Shown here piece by piece: positions 8,784 to 17,279 of a stretch of DNA of 64,000 nt. Each line of letters begins with the position of its first letter. Positions within the stretch are counted from its first letter, which is position 1. The notes beneath the pieces were generated by a model. It ran no database searches. It saw only the letters and a program-made list of their open reading frames with translations, and was not told where the DNA came from. The position numbers and the translations under genes were made by a program. The stretch spans positions 104,775-168,774 of the forward strand of contig CBDBOO010000050.1 in the NCBI GenBank assembly GCA_965208385.1. Reading direction: 5' to 3'. The DNA is from Endozoicomonas sp965208385. Lineage in GTDB: Bacteria > Pseudomonadota > Gammaproteobacteria > Pseudomonadales > Endozoicomonadaceae.

Positions 8784-9176
8784 CTAGAATACGGTGCACA
8801 GAACTTCGCCACCAACACCGGCTGCGCGAGCAGCACGATCGGTCATAACACCCTTGTTGGTGGAGACGATAGCGATACCCAGACCGCCGTTTACCTTAGG
8901 CAAAGCTTCCTTTCCTGCGTAGTTACGCAGACCAGGACGACTTGCACGCTTCAGGTTTTCAATAACCGGTTTGCCTTCGTAATACTTAAGGTCAATGACT
9001 AAATCAACCTTAGTTTCACCTTCAACACGAAAGTTGCCGATGAAGCCTTCCTCTTTTAAAACCCTGGCTACTGCAACCTTGATTTTTGAGGATGGCATGC
9101 TGACAGAGCCATGCTCTGACATTTGGGCATTACGGATACGAGTTAGCATATCTGCTAACGGGTCCTGCATACTCAT
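8784..9176 (-). CDS. rpsH: 30S ribosomal protein S8
   Basis: The 130-residue product begins MSMQDPLADMLTRIRNAQ and ends GVGGEVLCTVF. It contains STNKGVMTDRAARAAGVGGE, the S8 signature. S8 is a central 16S rRNA binder; in E. coli it represses the spc operon at the rplE start. It lies between rpsN and rplF. Confidence 0.97.
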   Translation of the reverse strand: MSMQDPLADMLTRIRNAQMSEHGSVSMPSSKIKVAVARVLKEEGFIGNFRVEGETKVDLVIDLKYYEGKPVIENLKRASRPGLRNYAGKEALPKVNGGLGIAIVSTNKGVMTDRAARAAGVGGEVLCTVF

Positions 9177-9205
9177 TTTCTATATCTCCCGAAGATGAAT
9201 TGCGT

Positions 9206-9511
9206 TTACCAGCTGGCCTTAACCAGACCTGGAACATCGCCACGCATGGCGGCTTCACGCAGTTTGATACGGCTCAGGCCGAACTTGCGCAGAACACCGT
9301 GTGGACGACCGGTAATACGACAGCGGTTACGCTGACGTGCCGGACTTGCATCACGTGGCTGCTTCTGCAGTGCAACCTGGGCATCCCAACGCTCATCTTC
9401 AGTGCTGTTAGGATTACTAATTACAGCTTTCAGCTGCGCGCGCTTTTCAGCATATTTGGCAACGGTGCGCTGACGCTTCAACTCCCGCTGCTTCATGGAT
9501 ACTTTTGCCAT
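9206..9511 (-). CDS. rpsN: 30S ribosomal protein S14 (zinc-independent form)
   Basis: The 101-residue product begins MAKVSMKQRELKRQRTVAKY and includes the S14 signature near RNRCRITGRPHGVLRKFGLS. It is the long form without the four-cysteine zinc site, as is usual in gammaproteobacteria, so it should not respond to zinc limitation. It lies 16 bp after rplE. Confidence 0.97.
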   Translation of the reverse strand: MAKVSMKQRELKRQRTVAKYAEKRAQLKAVISNPNSTEDERWDAQVALQKQPRDASPARQRNRCRITGRPHGVLRKFGLSRIKLREAAMRGDVPGLVKASW

Positions 9512-9527
9512 AAAACTCGTACCTGTA

Positions 9528-10070
9528 TCAGTTACGGAAAGGGAAATCGAAAGCCTTCAGCAATGCACGGCCTTCATCGTCATTCTTTGCAGTGGTGGTC
9601 AATGTAATGTCCATACCGCGCAGAGTGTCAATTTTGTCATAATCAACTTCAGGGAAGATGATCTGTTCCTTAACGCCCATACTGTAGTTGCCACGACCAT
9701 CAAAGGACTTGGCATTCAGACCACGGAAGTCACGAACACGCGGCAGAGCAATCTCTACCAGACGTTCCAGGAACTCATACATGCGTTCGCTACGCAGAGT
9801 TACCTTGACACCGATTGGCCAATCTTCACGAACCTTGAAGCCCGCAACAGATTTCCGAGCTTTGGTAACAACCGCTTTTTGACCAGCGATTTTTTCCATG
9901 TCGGCAACAGCATGCTCGATAACTTTCTTGTCACCAATCGCTTCACCTACACCCATGTTCAGGGTGATTTTGGTGATGCGTGGAACTTCATGAACATTTT
10001 TCACACCCAGCTCTTCTTTAAGCTTGGGCAGAACTTCGTCATGAAATTTAGTTTTGTAATTTGCCATCAT
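9528..10070 (-). CDS. rplE: 50S ribosomal protein L5
   Basis: The 180-residue protein contains the L5 signature NVHEVPRITKITLNMGVGEA (about 25-44) and the loop GRGNYSMGVKEQIIFPE. It binds 5S rRNA and contacts the P-site tRNA. Two consecutive ATG codons exist at 10070 and 10067. It lies 7 bp after rplX and before rpsN. Confidence 0.98.
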   Translation of the reverse strand: MMANYKTKFHDEVLPKLKEELGVKNVHEVPRITKITLNMGVGEAIGDKKVIEHAVADMEKIAGQKAVVTKARKSVAGFKVREDWPIGVKVTLRSERMYEFLERLVEIALPRVRDFRGLNAKSFDGRGNYSMGVKEQIIFPEVDYDKIDTLRGMDITLTTTAKNDDEGRALLKAFDFPFRN

Positions 10071-10077
10071 TCACCCC

Positions 10078-10392
10078 TTACGCGTCAACAGGCTTGCCGT
10101 TAGACTTGAACACGCGCTGTTTTTTGCCGTCTTCGACAGCAATGCCAACACGGTCAGCCTTGTTGGTTTCAGGATTCAGAAGCGCAACATTGGAAGCCTG
10201 AATTGGCGCTTCCTGCTCTACGATTCCACCAGGGGTGCCCAGCATCGGGTTAGGCTTCTGGTGCTTCTTCATCATATTGATGCCAGAAACAACCAGCTTG
10301 CCGTCGGCCTGAACGGTTTGCACTTTACCGCGCTTACCCTTGTCCTTGCCAGTAATTACGATGACTTCGTCATCACGACGGATCTTTTTCAT
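10078..10392 (-). CDS. rplX: 50S ribosomal protein L24
   Basis: The 104-residue protein starts MKKIRRDDEVIVITGKDKGK, a KOW motif in the N-terminal third, and continues to KQRVFKSNGKPVDA. L24 initiates 50S assembly and sits near the exit tunnel. It follows rplN by 11 bp. Confidence 0.97.
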   Translation of the reverse strand: MKKIRRDDEVIVITGKDKGKRGKVQTVQADGKLVVSGINMMKKHQKPNPMLGTPGGIVEQEAPIQASNVALLNPETNKADRVGIAVEDGKKQRVFKSNGKPVDA

Positions 10393-10403
10393 AATCTGCT
10401 CCC

Positions 10404-10772
10404 TTACAGTACTTCTGGGGCCAGTGAGATAATCTTCATGAATTGCTCACCACGAAGTTCACGAGTCACCGGGCCAAAGATACGAGTACCGATAGGCTGA
10501 TTGCTGGCATTCAAAAGAACAGCCGCATTGCCATCGAACTTAATCAGGGAGCCATCTGGACGACGAACACCTTTACGGGTACGAACAACAACAGCGTTCA
10601 TCACTTGGCCTTTTTTGACCTTACCGCGAGGAATTGCTTCCTTAACGGTAACTTTGATGATGTCACCTATGTGCGCGTAACGGCGATGGGACCCACCCAA
10701 CACCTTTATACACTGAACTCGACGGGCGCCGCTGTTATCAGCGACTTCGAGTTGACTTTCTGTCTGGATCAT
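10404..10772 (-). CDS. rplN: 50S ribosomal protein L14
   Basis: The 122-residue protein begins MIQTESQLEVADNSGARRVQ and contains the signature VRTRKGVRRPDGSLIKFDGN. Length is exactly that of the family. L14 helps form an intersubunit bridge. It is the first gene of the classical spc operon. Here 111 bp separate it from rpsQ, the widest gap within the S10-spc run apart from rplC-rpsJ of similar size. Confidence 0.98.
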   Translation of the reverse strand: MIQTESQLEVADNSGARRVQCIKVLGGSHRRYAHIGDIIKVTVKEAIPRGKVKKGQVMNAVVVRTRKGVRRPDGSLIKFDGNAAVLLNASNQPIGTRIFGPVTRELRGEQFMKIISLAPEVL

Positions 10773-10883
10773 TGCTTCTTCTCCAAGCCCAAACTGCAGA
10801 CGGGTACTTGTGCCGACTTGCTGTAAATTACACCGGTTCCGAAAAACCGGCTTTTATCCACCCAAGCCCAAAGTACCAAGGCC
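10773..10883. promoter_or_regulatory. rpsQ-rplN spacer with small hairpin
   Basis: This 111-bp spacer is the border between the S10 and spc operons. It holds a short inverted repeat (10833-10850, CCGGTT/AACCGG) without a T-tract. It could be a processing or weak attenuation site, or contain the spc promoter; no convincing -10/-35 pair was found. Confidence 0.3.
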
Positions 10884-11156
10884 TTATATTTGAGTAGCAC
10901 GCTCATCAATAGAAACAAGCTCAAACGTCTTGCTCTTTGACAGAGGACGAGTCTCTTTAATGGTAACAACGTCGCCCATATGGCATTCGTTGTTCTCATC
11001 ATGAGCGTGCAACTTGGTGGACCGCTTAACGATTTTACCGTAGAGCGGATGAGTTACCCGACGTTCAATGAGAACTGTGATGGTTTTATCCATCTTGTCA
11101 CTCACTACTTTACCGGTCAGGGTACGGACTATTTTCGCTTCAGCCATCTTATGCAC
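10884..11156 (-). CDS. rpsQ: 30S ribosomal protein S17
   Basis: The 90-residue protein contains GKVVSDKMDKTITVLIERRV and the signature GDVVTIKETRPLSKSKTFEL. S17 is a primary 16S rRNA binder. Its start overlaps the end of rpmC by 8 bp, implying translational coupling. Some annotators may choose the second Met (MAEAKIVRTL), 9 bp in, which fits family length better. Confidence 0.96.
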   Translation of the reverse strand: MHKMAEAKIVRTLTGKVVSDKMDKTITVLIERRVTHPLYGKIVKRSTKLHAHDENNECHMGDVVTIKETRPLSKSKTFELVSIDERATQI

Positions 11157-11343
11157 CTGCCTTGGCGTTCAGCACGGTTTTAATCCGGGCTATATCACGC
11201 TTCGACTGTTTCAGCAGATGGCTCTGACTCAATTGGCCAGTAGCTTTCTGCATACGGTAATTAAACTGATCCCGCAGCAGAGAAAGAAGCTCTTCATTGA
11301 GCTCCTCTACAGACTTTTCACGCAGTTCAGCAGCATTCATCAC
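11149..11343 (-). CDS. rpmC: 50S ribosomal protein L29
   Basis: The 64-residue protein begins MMNAAELREKSVEELNEELL and has the signature of L29 (QSHLLKQSKRDIARIKTVLN). It binds near the tunnel exit, where trigger factor and SRP dock. It overlaps rplP by 4 bp (ATGA) and rpsQ by 8 bp. Confidence 0.96.
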   Translation of the reverse strand: MMNAAELREKSVEELNEELLSLLRDQFNYRMQKATGQLSQSHLLKQSKRDIARIKTVLNAKAGA

Positions 11344-11753
11344 ATTACGCTCCGCTTAACGAAGGCAGTTTCCAATGGCAGCTTCGCAGCAGCCAGAGCG
11401 AAAGCTTCACGAGCCAGCTCCTCGGACACACCTTCCATCTCATAGAGTACGCGGCCTGGTTGAATCTGGCATACCCAGTATTCCACGTTACCCTTACCTT
11501 TACCCTGACGAACCTCAAGAGGCTTACCTGTAATAGGCTTATCAGGGAAAACGCGGATCCAGATTTTACCGCCACGCTTAATGTGACGAGTCATGGCACG
11601 ACGAGCTGCCTCAATCTGGCGAGCTGTTATACGTCCACGACCAATCGCTTTCAATGCGTATTCGCCGAAGCTAACCTTGGAGCCGCGAAGCGCCAGACCA
11701 CGGTTCCGGCCTTTTTGCTGCTTACGAAATTTCGTACGCTTTGGCTGTAACAT
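11340..11753 (-). CDS. rplP: 50S ribosomal protein L16
   Basis: The 137-residue protein begins MLQPKRTKFRKQQKGRNRGL and contains the two L16 signatures (KRGGKIWIRVFPDKPITGKP and GKGKGNVEYWVCQIQPGRVL). L16 organises the A-site tRNA region. It overlaps rpmC by 4 bp and follows rpsC by 11 bp. Confidence 0.98.
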   Translation of the reverse strand: MLQPKRTKFRKQQKGRNRGLALRGSKVSFGEYALKAIGRGRITARQIEAARRAMTRHIKRGGKIWIRVFPDKPITGKPLEVRQGKGKGNVEYWVCQIQPGRVLYEMEGVSEELAREAFALAAAKLPLETAFVKRSVM

Positions 11754-11764
11754 TTCCGCGCTCC

Positions 11765-12463
11765 TTACTTCTTAGCTTGACGCTTCTTGGGGCGTCTAGC
11801 TGACTCTTTCGGGGCCTCAACAACTGGAGCCATCCCACCAATGACTTCACCCTTGAAGATCCACACCTTGACACCTAAAATGCCGTAAGTGGTCAATGCT
11901 TCATAGTTTGCATAGTCAATGTCTGCACGCAGAGTGTGCAGAGGTACACTACCTTCATGGTAACGTTCGGTACGTGCAATCTCAGCACCACCCAGACGAC
12001 CACTCAGTTGAACCTTGATACCCTTGGCACCCAGACGCATGGCATTCTGAACAGAGCGTTTCATGGCACGACGGAACATCACACGACGTTCCAACTGACC
12101 AGCAATACTCTGAGCTACCAGCATGGCATCCAGTTCAGGCTTACGAATTTCTTCGATGTTGATATGGACAGGTACGCCCATCATCTTGGTTACTTCATTA
12201 CGTAACTTTTCAACATCTTCACCTTTCTTACCAATAACAATACCCGGACGGGCAGTATGAATGGTAATGCGGGCGCTTTGTGCCGGACGTTGAATATCAA
12301 CGCGGCTGACAGAAGCATTTTTCAGCTTCTTCTCAATGAAACTACGCACCTTCAGATCGGCATTCAGTTTGTCAGCGTAATCGCTGCCATCTGCATACCA
12401 AACTGACCTATGGGGCTTAATGATGCCCAGGCGGATTCCATTAGGATGTACTTTCTGACCCAT
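11765..12463 (-). CDS. rpsC: 30S ribosomal protein S3
   Basis: The 232-residue protein starts MGQKVHPNGIRLGIIKPHRS and has a type II KH domain (about 40-110, GIVIGKKGEDVEKLR) and the S3 C-terminal signature (about 160-197, GRLGGAEIARTERYHEGSVP). It helps unwind incoming mRNA with S4 and S5. The lysine-rich tail (RRPKKRQAKK) is normal. It lies between rplV and rplP. Confidence 0.98.
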   Translation of the reverse strand: MGQKVHPNGIRLGIIKPHRSVWYADGSDYADKLNADLKVRSFIEKKLKNASVSRVDIQRPAQSARITIHTARPGIVIGKKGEDVEKLRNEVTKMMGVPVHINIEEIRKPELDAMLVAQSIAGQLERRVMFRRAMKRSVQNAMRLGAKGIKVQLSGRLGGAEIARTERYHEGSVPLHTLRADIDYANYEALTTYGILGVKVWIFKGEVIGGMAPVVEAPKESARRPKKRQAKK

Positions 12464-12474
12464 CTGAACGCTCC

Positions 12475-12816
12475 TTAGACTTCTGCAACCTTAACCGTAA
12501 TATGGCAAGACCGCTTCAGGATGCGATCAGCTCGGCCCTTTGCACGGGGACGGATGCGCTTCATTGTCACGGCTTCATCTATGAAGACAGTTGACACTTT
12601 CAACTCATCGATATCCATGCCGTCATTATGCTCTGCGTTTGCAATAGCAGACTCAAGCACTTTCTTGACCAGAACTGCAGCCTTTTTCGGGCTGTAGGTC
12701 AACAGATCCATGGCTTCGCCTACTGCCTTACCGCGGATCTGGTCAGCAACCAGACGCACTTTCTGGGCAGAAATGCGAGCGCCTTTATGATTAGCAGCTA
12801 CTTCTTTCATTTCCAA
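12475..12816 (-). CDS. rplV: 50S ribosomal protein L22
   Basis: The product of 111-113 residues contains ISAQKVRLVADQIRGKAVGE and the signature KRIRPRAKGRADRILKRSCH, which forms the beta-hairpin lining the exit tunnel where macrolides act. A start at the internal Met at 12810 (MKEVAANHKG) is equally likely. It lies 6 bp after rpsS. Confidence 0.97.
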   Translation of the reverse strand: MEMKEVAANHKGARISAQKVRLVADQIRGKAVGEAMDLLTYSPKKAAVLVKKVLESAIANAEHNDGMDIDELKVSTVFIDEAVTMKRIRPRAKGRADRILKRSCHITVKVAEV

Positions 12817-12822
12817 ACCCTC

Positions 12823-13101
12823 TTAGCGCTTCTTGGCCTTCTTGTCTGCAGCATGTCCGCGATATGTGCGGGTAGCAGCAAACTCGCCCAACTTGTGGCC
12901 GACCATGTCTTCGTTAACGAAAACAGGGACGTGCTGACGACCGTTGTGAACAGCGATAGTCAGACCAACCATAGTTGGGATAATCATTGAGCGGCGTGAC
13001 CAGGTCTTGATCGGACGCTTGTTGCCGCTTTCAGCCGCACCTTCGATTTTCTTCAACAGGTGAAGATCGATAAATGGGCCTTTCTTTAAAGAACGTGGCA
13101 C
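12823..13101 (-). CDS. rpsS: 30S ribosomal protein S19
   Basis: The 92-residue protein begins MPRSLKKGPFIDLHLLKKIE and contains the signature FVNEDMVGHKLGEFAATRTY. With S13 it forms the head region that contacts A-site tRNA. It is located between rplB and rplV as expected. Confidence 0.98.
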   Translation of the reverse strand: MPRSLKKGPFIDLHLLKKIEGAAESGNKRPIKTWSRRSMIIPTMVGLTIAVHNGRQHVPVFVNEDMVGHKLGEFAATRTYRGHAADKKAKKR

Positions 13102-13123
13102 TGTCGTATTCCTCTCTCTAGGC

Positions 13124-13951
13124 TTACTTCGCGCTGCGACGACGTACGATCATTTTATCGGTACGCTTGTTGGAGCGGGTCTTGCGTCCCTTGGTCGGCA
13201 TACCCCATGGTGACACAGGATGTCGACCACCAGATGTACGACCTTCACCACCACCGTGTGGGTGATCTACCGGGTTCATGGCAACACCACGAACGGTCGG
13301 ACGAACACCACGCCAGCGCTTGGCACCAGCCTTACCCAGTGAGCGCAGATTGTGCTCGCTGTTTGAGACTTCACCGAGAGTGGCACGACAGTCAGCCAAA
13401 ACTTTACGCATTTCACCGGAACGCAAACGCAGAGTTACGTAGGCACCATCACGGGCTACCAACTGGGCAGATGTGCCCGCGCTGCGAATCATTTGAGCAC
13501 CCTTACCAGGCTTAAGCTCTACACAGTGTACGATGGAACCCTGCGGAATATTGCGCAATGGCAATGTATTACCCGCTTTAATAGGTGCATCTACACCGGA
13601 GAACAACTCATCACCGGCATTCACGCCCTTAGGCGCAATGATGTAGCGACGTTCACCGTCTATATATTTCAACAGGGCGATGTTCGCAGTACGGTTTGGA
13701 TCATATTCCAGACGCTCAACAACAGCAGGAATGCCGTCCTTGTTGCGACGAAAATCAACCAAACGATAATGCTGCTTGTGACCACCACCACGATGACGGG
13801 TAGTGATACGACCAGCGTTGTTACGGCCGCCTGTTTTGCTTTTCTTCTCTACGAGAGGTGCAAAAGGGCGTCCTTTGTGCAAGTCAGGGTTTGTAACCTT
13901 GACTACGAAGCGGCGACCTGGAGAAGTCGGCTTGCACTTGATAACTGCCAT
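13124..13951 (-). CDS. rplB: 50S ribosomal protein L2
   Basis: The 275-residue protein starts MAVIKCKPTSPGRRFVVKVT and carries the L2 signature around GVAMNPVDHPHGGGEGRTSG, which includes the conserved histidine near the peptidyl transferase centre. Length matches the family. It lies 11 bp after rplW and 22 bp before rpsS. Confidence 0.98.
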   Translation of the reverse strand: MAVIKCKPTSPGRRFVVKVTNPDLHKGRPFAPLVEKKSKTGGRNNAGRITTRHRGGGHKQHYRLVDFRRNKDGIPAVVERLEYDPNRTANIALLKYIDGERRYIIAPKGVNAGDELFSGVDAPIKAGNTLPLRNIPQGSIVHCVELKPGKGAQMIRSAGTSAQLVARDGAYVTLRLRSGEMRKVLADCRATLGEVSNSEHNLRSLGKAGAKRWRGVRPTVRGVAMNPVDHPHGGGEGRTSGGRHPVSPWGMPTKGRKTRSNKRTDKMIVRRRSAK

Positions 13952-13962
13952 TCTCTAGCTCC

Positions 13963-14259
13963 TTATTCCGCGTCCGCGAAGTCAATTTCCTGACCTTGCT
14001 CGAGGCTGACGTAGGCCTTTTTCCAGTCTGAGCGTTGGCCCATACCGAATTTAGTGCGCTTTGTCTTACCTTTAACAACGGCAGTCCTAACAGCTTTGAC
14101 GCTTACTTCAAATAGCTGCTCAACAGCTTTTTTGATTTCAAGCTTGGTTGCATCCTTGACTACCTTGAAGACGTACTGACCGTGCTCTTCAGCAACAACG
14201 GTCGCCTTCTCGGAAATGTGCGGACCAAGTAGAACTTTATAGGTACGTTCCTGGTTCAT
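13963..14259 (-). CDS. rplW: 50S ribosomal protein L23
   Basis: The 98-residue protein begins MNQERTYKVLLGPHISEKAT and contains VKAVRTAVVKGKTKRTKFGM. L23 sits at the exit tunnel and is the docking site for trigger factor and SRP. It overlaps rplD by 4 bp (ATGA). Confidence 0.96.
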   Translation of the reverse strand: MNQERTYKVLLGPHISEKATVVAEEHGQYVFKVVKDATKLEIKKAVEQLFEVSVKAVRTAVVKGKTKRTKFGMGQRSDWKKAYVSLEQGQEIDFADAE

Positions 14260-14858
14260 CCCAGCATCTCCTCGAACTTCTTGATAGCAGCTACGGTCAT
14301 CACGACTTTCTCGTGAGCAACCAGGCTAACTGGATCAATAGCTTCCACATCACGAACATCCACATAAGGGATATTACGCGCCGCGAGATAAACATTCTGA
14401 TCAACTTCATCGGAAACAATCAGAACATTAGCTACATTCAGTTCGTTCAGCTTGGCAACCATCAGCTTGGTCTTGGGCGTTTCAACGGCGAATTGATCAA
14501 CAATCACCAGACGCTCCTGACGAACCAGCTCTGACAAGATAGAACGCAGCGCTCCGCGATACATCTTCTTGTTCAGCTTTTGAGCATGATCCTGTGGTTT
14601 AGCAGCAAACGTTCTGCCGCCCCCGCGCCATAACGGACTACGGATAGTACCAGCTCGAGCACGGCCAGTACCTTTTTGGCGCCAAGGCTTACGTCCACCA
14701 CCGCGAACTTCGCTGCGGGTTTTCTGAGCCTTAGTACCTTGACGTGAGCCAGCCATGAACGCAACAACAGCCTGATGAATCAGAGCTTCATTGTACTCAC
14801 TACCGAAGGTCACGTCAGAGACCTGAACGGTGCCTGCACCGTTTATATTCAGTTCCAT
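14256..14858 (-). CDS. rplD: 50S ribosomal protein L4
   Basis: The 200-residue protein has the family's extended loop (PWRQKGTGRARAGTIRSPLW) and globular core. In E. coli L4 also represses the S10 operon through the leader RNA. The leader here is only about 65 nt, so that mechanism may be absent or different. It overlaps rplW by 4 bp and follows rplC by 12 bp. Confidence 0.97.
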   Translation of the reverse strand: MELNINGAGTVQVSDVTFGSEYNEALIHQAVVAFMAGSRQGTKAQKTRSEVRGGGRKPWRQKGTGRARAGTIRSPLWRGGGRTFAAKPQDHAQKLNKKMYRGALRSILSELVRQERLVIVDQFAVETPKTKLMVAKLNELNVANVLIVSDEVDQNVYLAARNIPYVDVRDVEAIDPVSLVAHEKVVMTVAAIKKFEEMLG

Positions 14859-14870
14859 CGTCTATTCCCC

Positions 14871-15509
14871 TCAGGCGCTAGCTTTAACCGCAGGTTTAAC
14901 TATAACGTCAGCACCGGTTGCACCGGGTACTGCGCCTTTAACCAGCAGCAGATTGCGTTCAGCGTCAACGCGAACGATTTCCAGGGACTGTACGGTTACT
15001 TTTTCAGCACCCATATGTCCAGCCATTTTCTTGCCTTTGAAGACACGACCAGGAGTCTGACACTGGCCGATAGAGCCAGGAGCACGGTGAGACAGAGAGT
15101 TACCGTGAGTCGCGTCCTGCATCTGGAAATTCCAGCGCTTTACACCACCCTGAAAGCCCTTACCTTTGGACTTGCCAGTAACATCTACTTTCTGACCTTG
15201 TTCAAACAGGTCTACTCCGATCACGTCGCCTAGCTTGTATTCAGCGTCAGCGTCGATACGGAATTCCCAGAGACCAGTACCAGCTTCAACACCCGCCTTA
15301 GCGAAGTGACCGGTTTCCGGCTTACAAAGACGACTGCTCTTCTTGGAACCAGAAGTTACCTGAATTGCAGTGTATCCATCAGTGTCCAGGCTCTTAACCT
15401 GAGTAACACGGTTTGGATCTACCTCAATTACAGTTACTGGTACAGAAGCACCGTCTTCGGTGAAAATACGGGTCATACCGCATTTTTTTCCGACTAATCC
15501 AATAGTCAT
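14871..15509 (-). CDS. rplC: 50S ribosomal protein L3
   Basis: The 212-residue protein begins MTIGLVGKKCGMTRIFTEDG and contains the signature FQMQDATHGNSLSHRAPGSI, including the glutamine that PrmB methylates in enterobacteria. L3 is an early assembly protein reaching toward the peptidyl transferase centre. It is separated from rpsJ by 102 bp. Confidence 0.97.
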   Translation of the reverse strand: MTIGLVGKKCGMTRIFTEDGASVPVTVIEVDPNRVTQVKSLDTDGYTAIQVTSGSKKSSRLCKPETGHFAKAGVEAGTGLWEFRIDADAEYKLGDVIGVDLFEQGQKVDVTGKSKGKGFQGGVKRWNFQMQDATHGNSLSHRAPGSIGQCQTPGRVFKGKKMAGHMGAEKVTVQSLEIVRVDAERNLLLVKGAVPGATGADVIVKPAVKASA

Positions 15510-15611
15510 TTCAACCTCTCTCGTGTACGGGGCTATTACCCACTATGGCCGCTCACTTCAGAGCTGTTACACAAAACAGTGCACACTTTGATATGGCGCC
15601 CGTGGCCGCAA

Positions 15612-15926
15612 TCAACCGAGACTGATTTGCACTTCAACGCCAGCTGCCAGATCTAGCTTCATCAGTGCGTCAACGGTTTTTTCGGTGGGCTCGATAATGT
15701 CGAGAATACGTTTATGAGTACGGATTTCATACTGATCACGCGCATCTTTATTTACGTGTGGTGAAATTAGAATCGTAAAACGTTCTTTTCGGGTAGGCAG
15801 AGGGATAGGACCACGCACCTGAGCACCAGTTCTCTTCGCAGTATCAACAATCTCCTGCGTGGACTGGTCAATCAGGCGATGATCAAAAGCCTTTAAGCGA
15901 ATACGAATTTGCTGAGCTTGACTCAT
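15612..15926 (-). CDS. rpsJ: 30S ribosomal protein S10 (NusE)
   Basis: The 104-residue protein begins MSQAQQIRIRLKAFDHRLID and contains the signature VRGPIPLPTRKERFTILISP. S10 is part of the 30S head and, as NusE, binds NusB and NusG to couple transcription with translation. It is the first gene of the S10 operon, preceded by a near-consensus promoter. Confidence 0.98.
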   Translation of the reverse strand: MSQAQQIRIRLKAFDHRLIDQSTQEIVDTAKRTGAQVRGPIPLPTRKERFTILISPHVNKDARDQYEIRTHKRILDIIEPTEKTVDALMKLDLAAGVEVQISLG

Positions 15927-15997
15927 CTTGTTTTAACCATGATTACAATAAAGAACGAAGTCAGGCGATCAATGTCACCTAGACAAAAGGACGCAGC

Positions 15998-16026
15998 ATT
16001 TTACAAACCATACAGCTCGCTGTCAA
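15998..16026 (-). promoter_or_regulatory. Strong sigma-70 promoter of the S10 operon
   Basis: On the minus strand a perfect -35 box TTGACA (16021-16026) is followed after exactly 17 bp by a -10 box TAAAAT (15998-16003). A G+C-rich discriminator (GCTGCG) comes next, as found in stringently controlled promoters. Transcription would start near 15991, giving a leader of about 65 nt before rpsJ. Confidence 0.85.
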
Positions 16027-16143
16027 CACAAGTACCAACTTGCTTTGAAGAGAATGCACATTTGATATGGCGAGCATTCACTAACTGCAAAATAATAGCG
16101 AGAGATGATGAGTTTGGAGATACGGAAAATTGCTTGAATTTCG

Positions 16144-16163
16144 GGGAGCAATCCTGTGCTCCC
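16144..16163 (-). terminator. Weak hairpin after glucokinase
   Basis: An inverted repeat (GGGAGC / GCTCCC around 8 nt) lies about 65 bp after the glk stop. The downstream minus-strand sequence has only scattered T, so termination may be partial or factor-dependent. Confidence 0.35.
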
Positions 16164-16229
16164 GGATAGTTTTATCTATTTCAACCTACCGTTCCTGCCT
16201 GCTGCTCTTATCTGAATAGTCCGAAAGAA

Positions 16230-17186
16230 TTACTGCTGCCTTAATTCTGCGGCAGCACCAATCAGCCCTGGATATTCGTGGCAAACGAGATGCGTTCCAA
16301 TTCCAGCGTTATAATCTGTCATGGGGGACTTGCCTTCAAATACCTGACGGAACGCACTCTCCTTAAAAAACGTTTTGAATCGAGGCACAATGCCTCCTGC
16401 AATATAAACACCTCCCCGAGCCCCCAAGGTCAACGCTGCATTACCTGCAGCAGAACCCAGTATTTCGCAAAAGTGATTGAGCACTTTCGTACAAAGAACA
16501 TCCCGATTTTCCAATGCACCACTTGTAATCTGTGGTGCACTGAGTTGCATATGATTCCCGGACAACATGGCATGTGCTTTAAATAAGCGCTCCAGACCTG
16601 CACCCGAGAGCAGGTGCTCAAGTGTCACTCTGGATTGAGTCCGCAGAAGGTATTCAAGAATCTTGATTTCCAGTTCGTTTCTGGGTGCAAAATCAACATG
16701 ACCACCTTCACCCGATATGGGCTTCCACTGACTTCCCATTCGAATTAAGCCGGCAACACCCAGACCAGTACCAGGTCCGATAATAAGTTTCAGACCCTCC
16801 ACTGCTTCACGCCCCCCGCCAACGGTCAGCAAGTCTTCTCCCGACAACCAGGGTAGAGACATCGCCTGGGCATGAAAATCATTAATAACAGAAAAGCTAT
16901 CAAGCCCGAGTTTGTCAGCTACTTGCTTCTTACTGAAATTCCAGTGGTTGTTGGTCATGCAGACACGATCATCATGAACCGGACAGGCAAATGCCAGACA
17001 GGCACTGGATACTGCTACTTCTTCCTTCTTTATATAGAAGTCGATGGCATCATCAACATTGGTGAAATCGGCACAGGCCAGAGTTCTGACCTTCAGAGGC
17101 TTGATACTCCCCTCTTCCACCAAGGCAAAACGGGCATTGGTGCCACCGATATCACCAATCAGCGATAAAACAGGATTTCCAGCCAT
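16230..17186 (-). CDS. glk: Glucokinase
   Basis: The 318-residue cytoplasmic enzyme phosphorylates glucose with ATP to glucose 6-phosphate. It shows the ROK/glucokinase features in order: the phosphate loop LIGDIGGTNARFALVEEG near the N-terminus, VINDFHAQAMSLPW with the catalytic aspartate region near 100-110, the adenosine motif IGPGTGLGVAGL near 136-147, and EGGHVDFAPR near 160. Length fits the bacterial Glk family (about 320). It starts 14 bp after the stop of a truncated upstream gene, so it was once in an operon. The IS1-family element and associated deletion now lie directly upstream, so its native promoter is probably lost unless one lies inside the remaining 80 bp or in the IS. Confidence 0.95.
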   Translation of the reverse strand: MAGNPVLSLIGDIGGTNARFALVEEGSIKPLKVRTLACADFTNVDDAIDFYIKKEEVAVSSACLAFACPVHDDRVCMTNNHWNFSKKQVADKLGLDSFSVINDFHAQAMSLPWLSGEDLLTVGGGREAVEGLKLIIGPGTGLGVAGLIRMGSQWKPISGEGGHVDFAPRNELEIKILEYLLRTQSRVTLEHLLSGAGLERLFKAHAMLSGNHMQLSAPQITSGALENRDVLCTKVLNHFCEILGSAAGNAALTLGARGGVYIAGGIVPRFKTFFKESAFRQVFEGKSPMTDYNAGIGTHLVCHEYPGLIGAAAELRQQ

Positions 17187-17200
17187 GATTGCTCCACACC

Positions 17201-17279
17201 TTAAGCTGAACGAATAACATTCACATTATCAAGGAAAGCCTGCATTCTGTCTCCCTCCAACAGCTCTTTCACATCTCCT
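17201..17279 (-). pseudogene. 3' tail of an unidentified gene cut by IS1
   Basis: Reading minus strand into the glk spacer, an open frame of about 26 codons comes out of the IS end and stops with TAA at 17201-17203 (tail ELLEGDRMQAFLDNVNVI then RSA). Its spacing to glk (14 bp) is that of a co-transcribed gene. The rest of the gene is missing on the other side of the IS, where a piece of glycogen phosphorylase begins instead. The product cannot be identified from so short a tail. Confidence 0.5.

Noticed and set aside
8268..9002. 244-codon plus-strand frame over rplF and rpsH
   Set aside because: Shadow of two highly expressed ribosomal genes; no ribosome binding site and no domain.
15510..15611. 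Possible separate promoter or small gene between rpsJ and rplC
   Set aside because: No promoter boxes or start codon with ribosome binding site; the S10 promoter upstream of rpsJ suffices.
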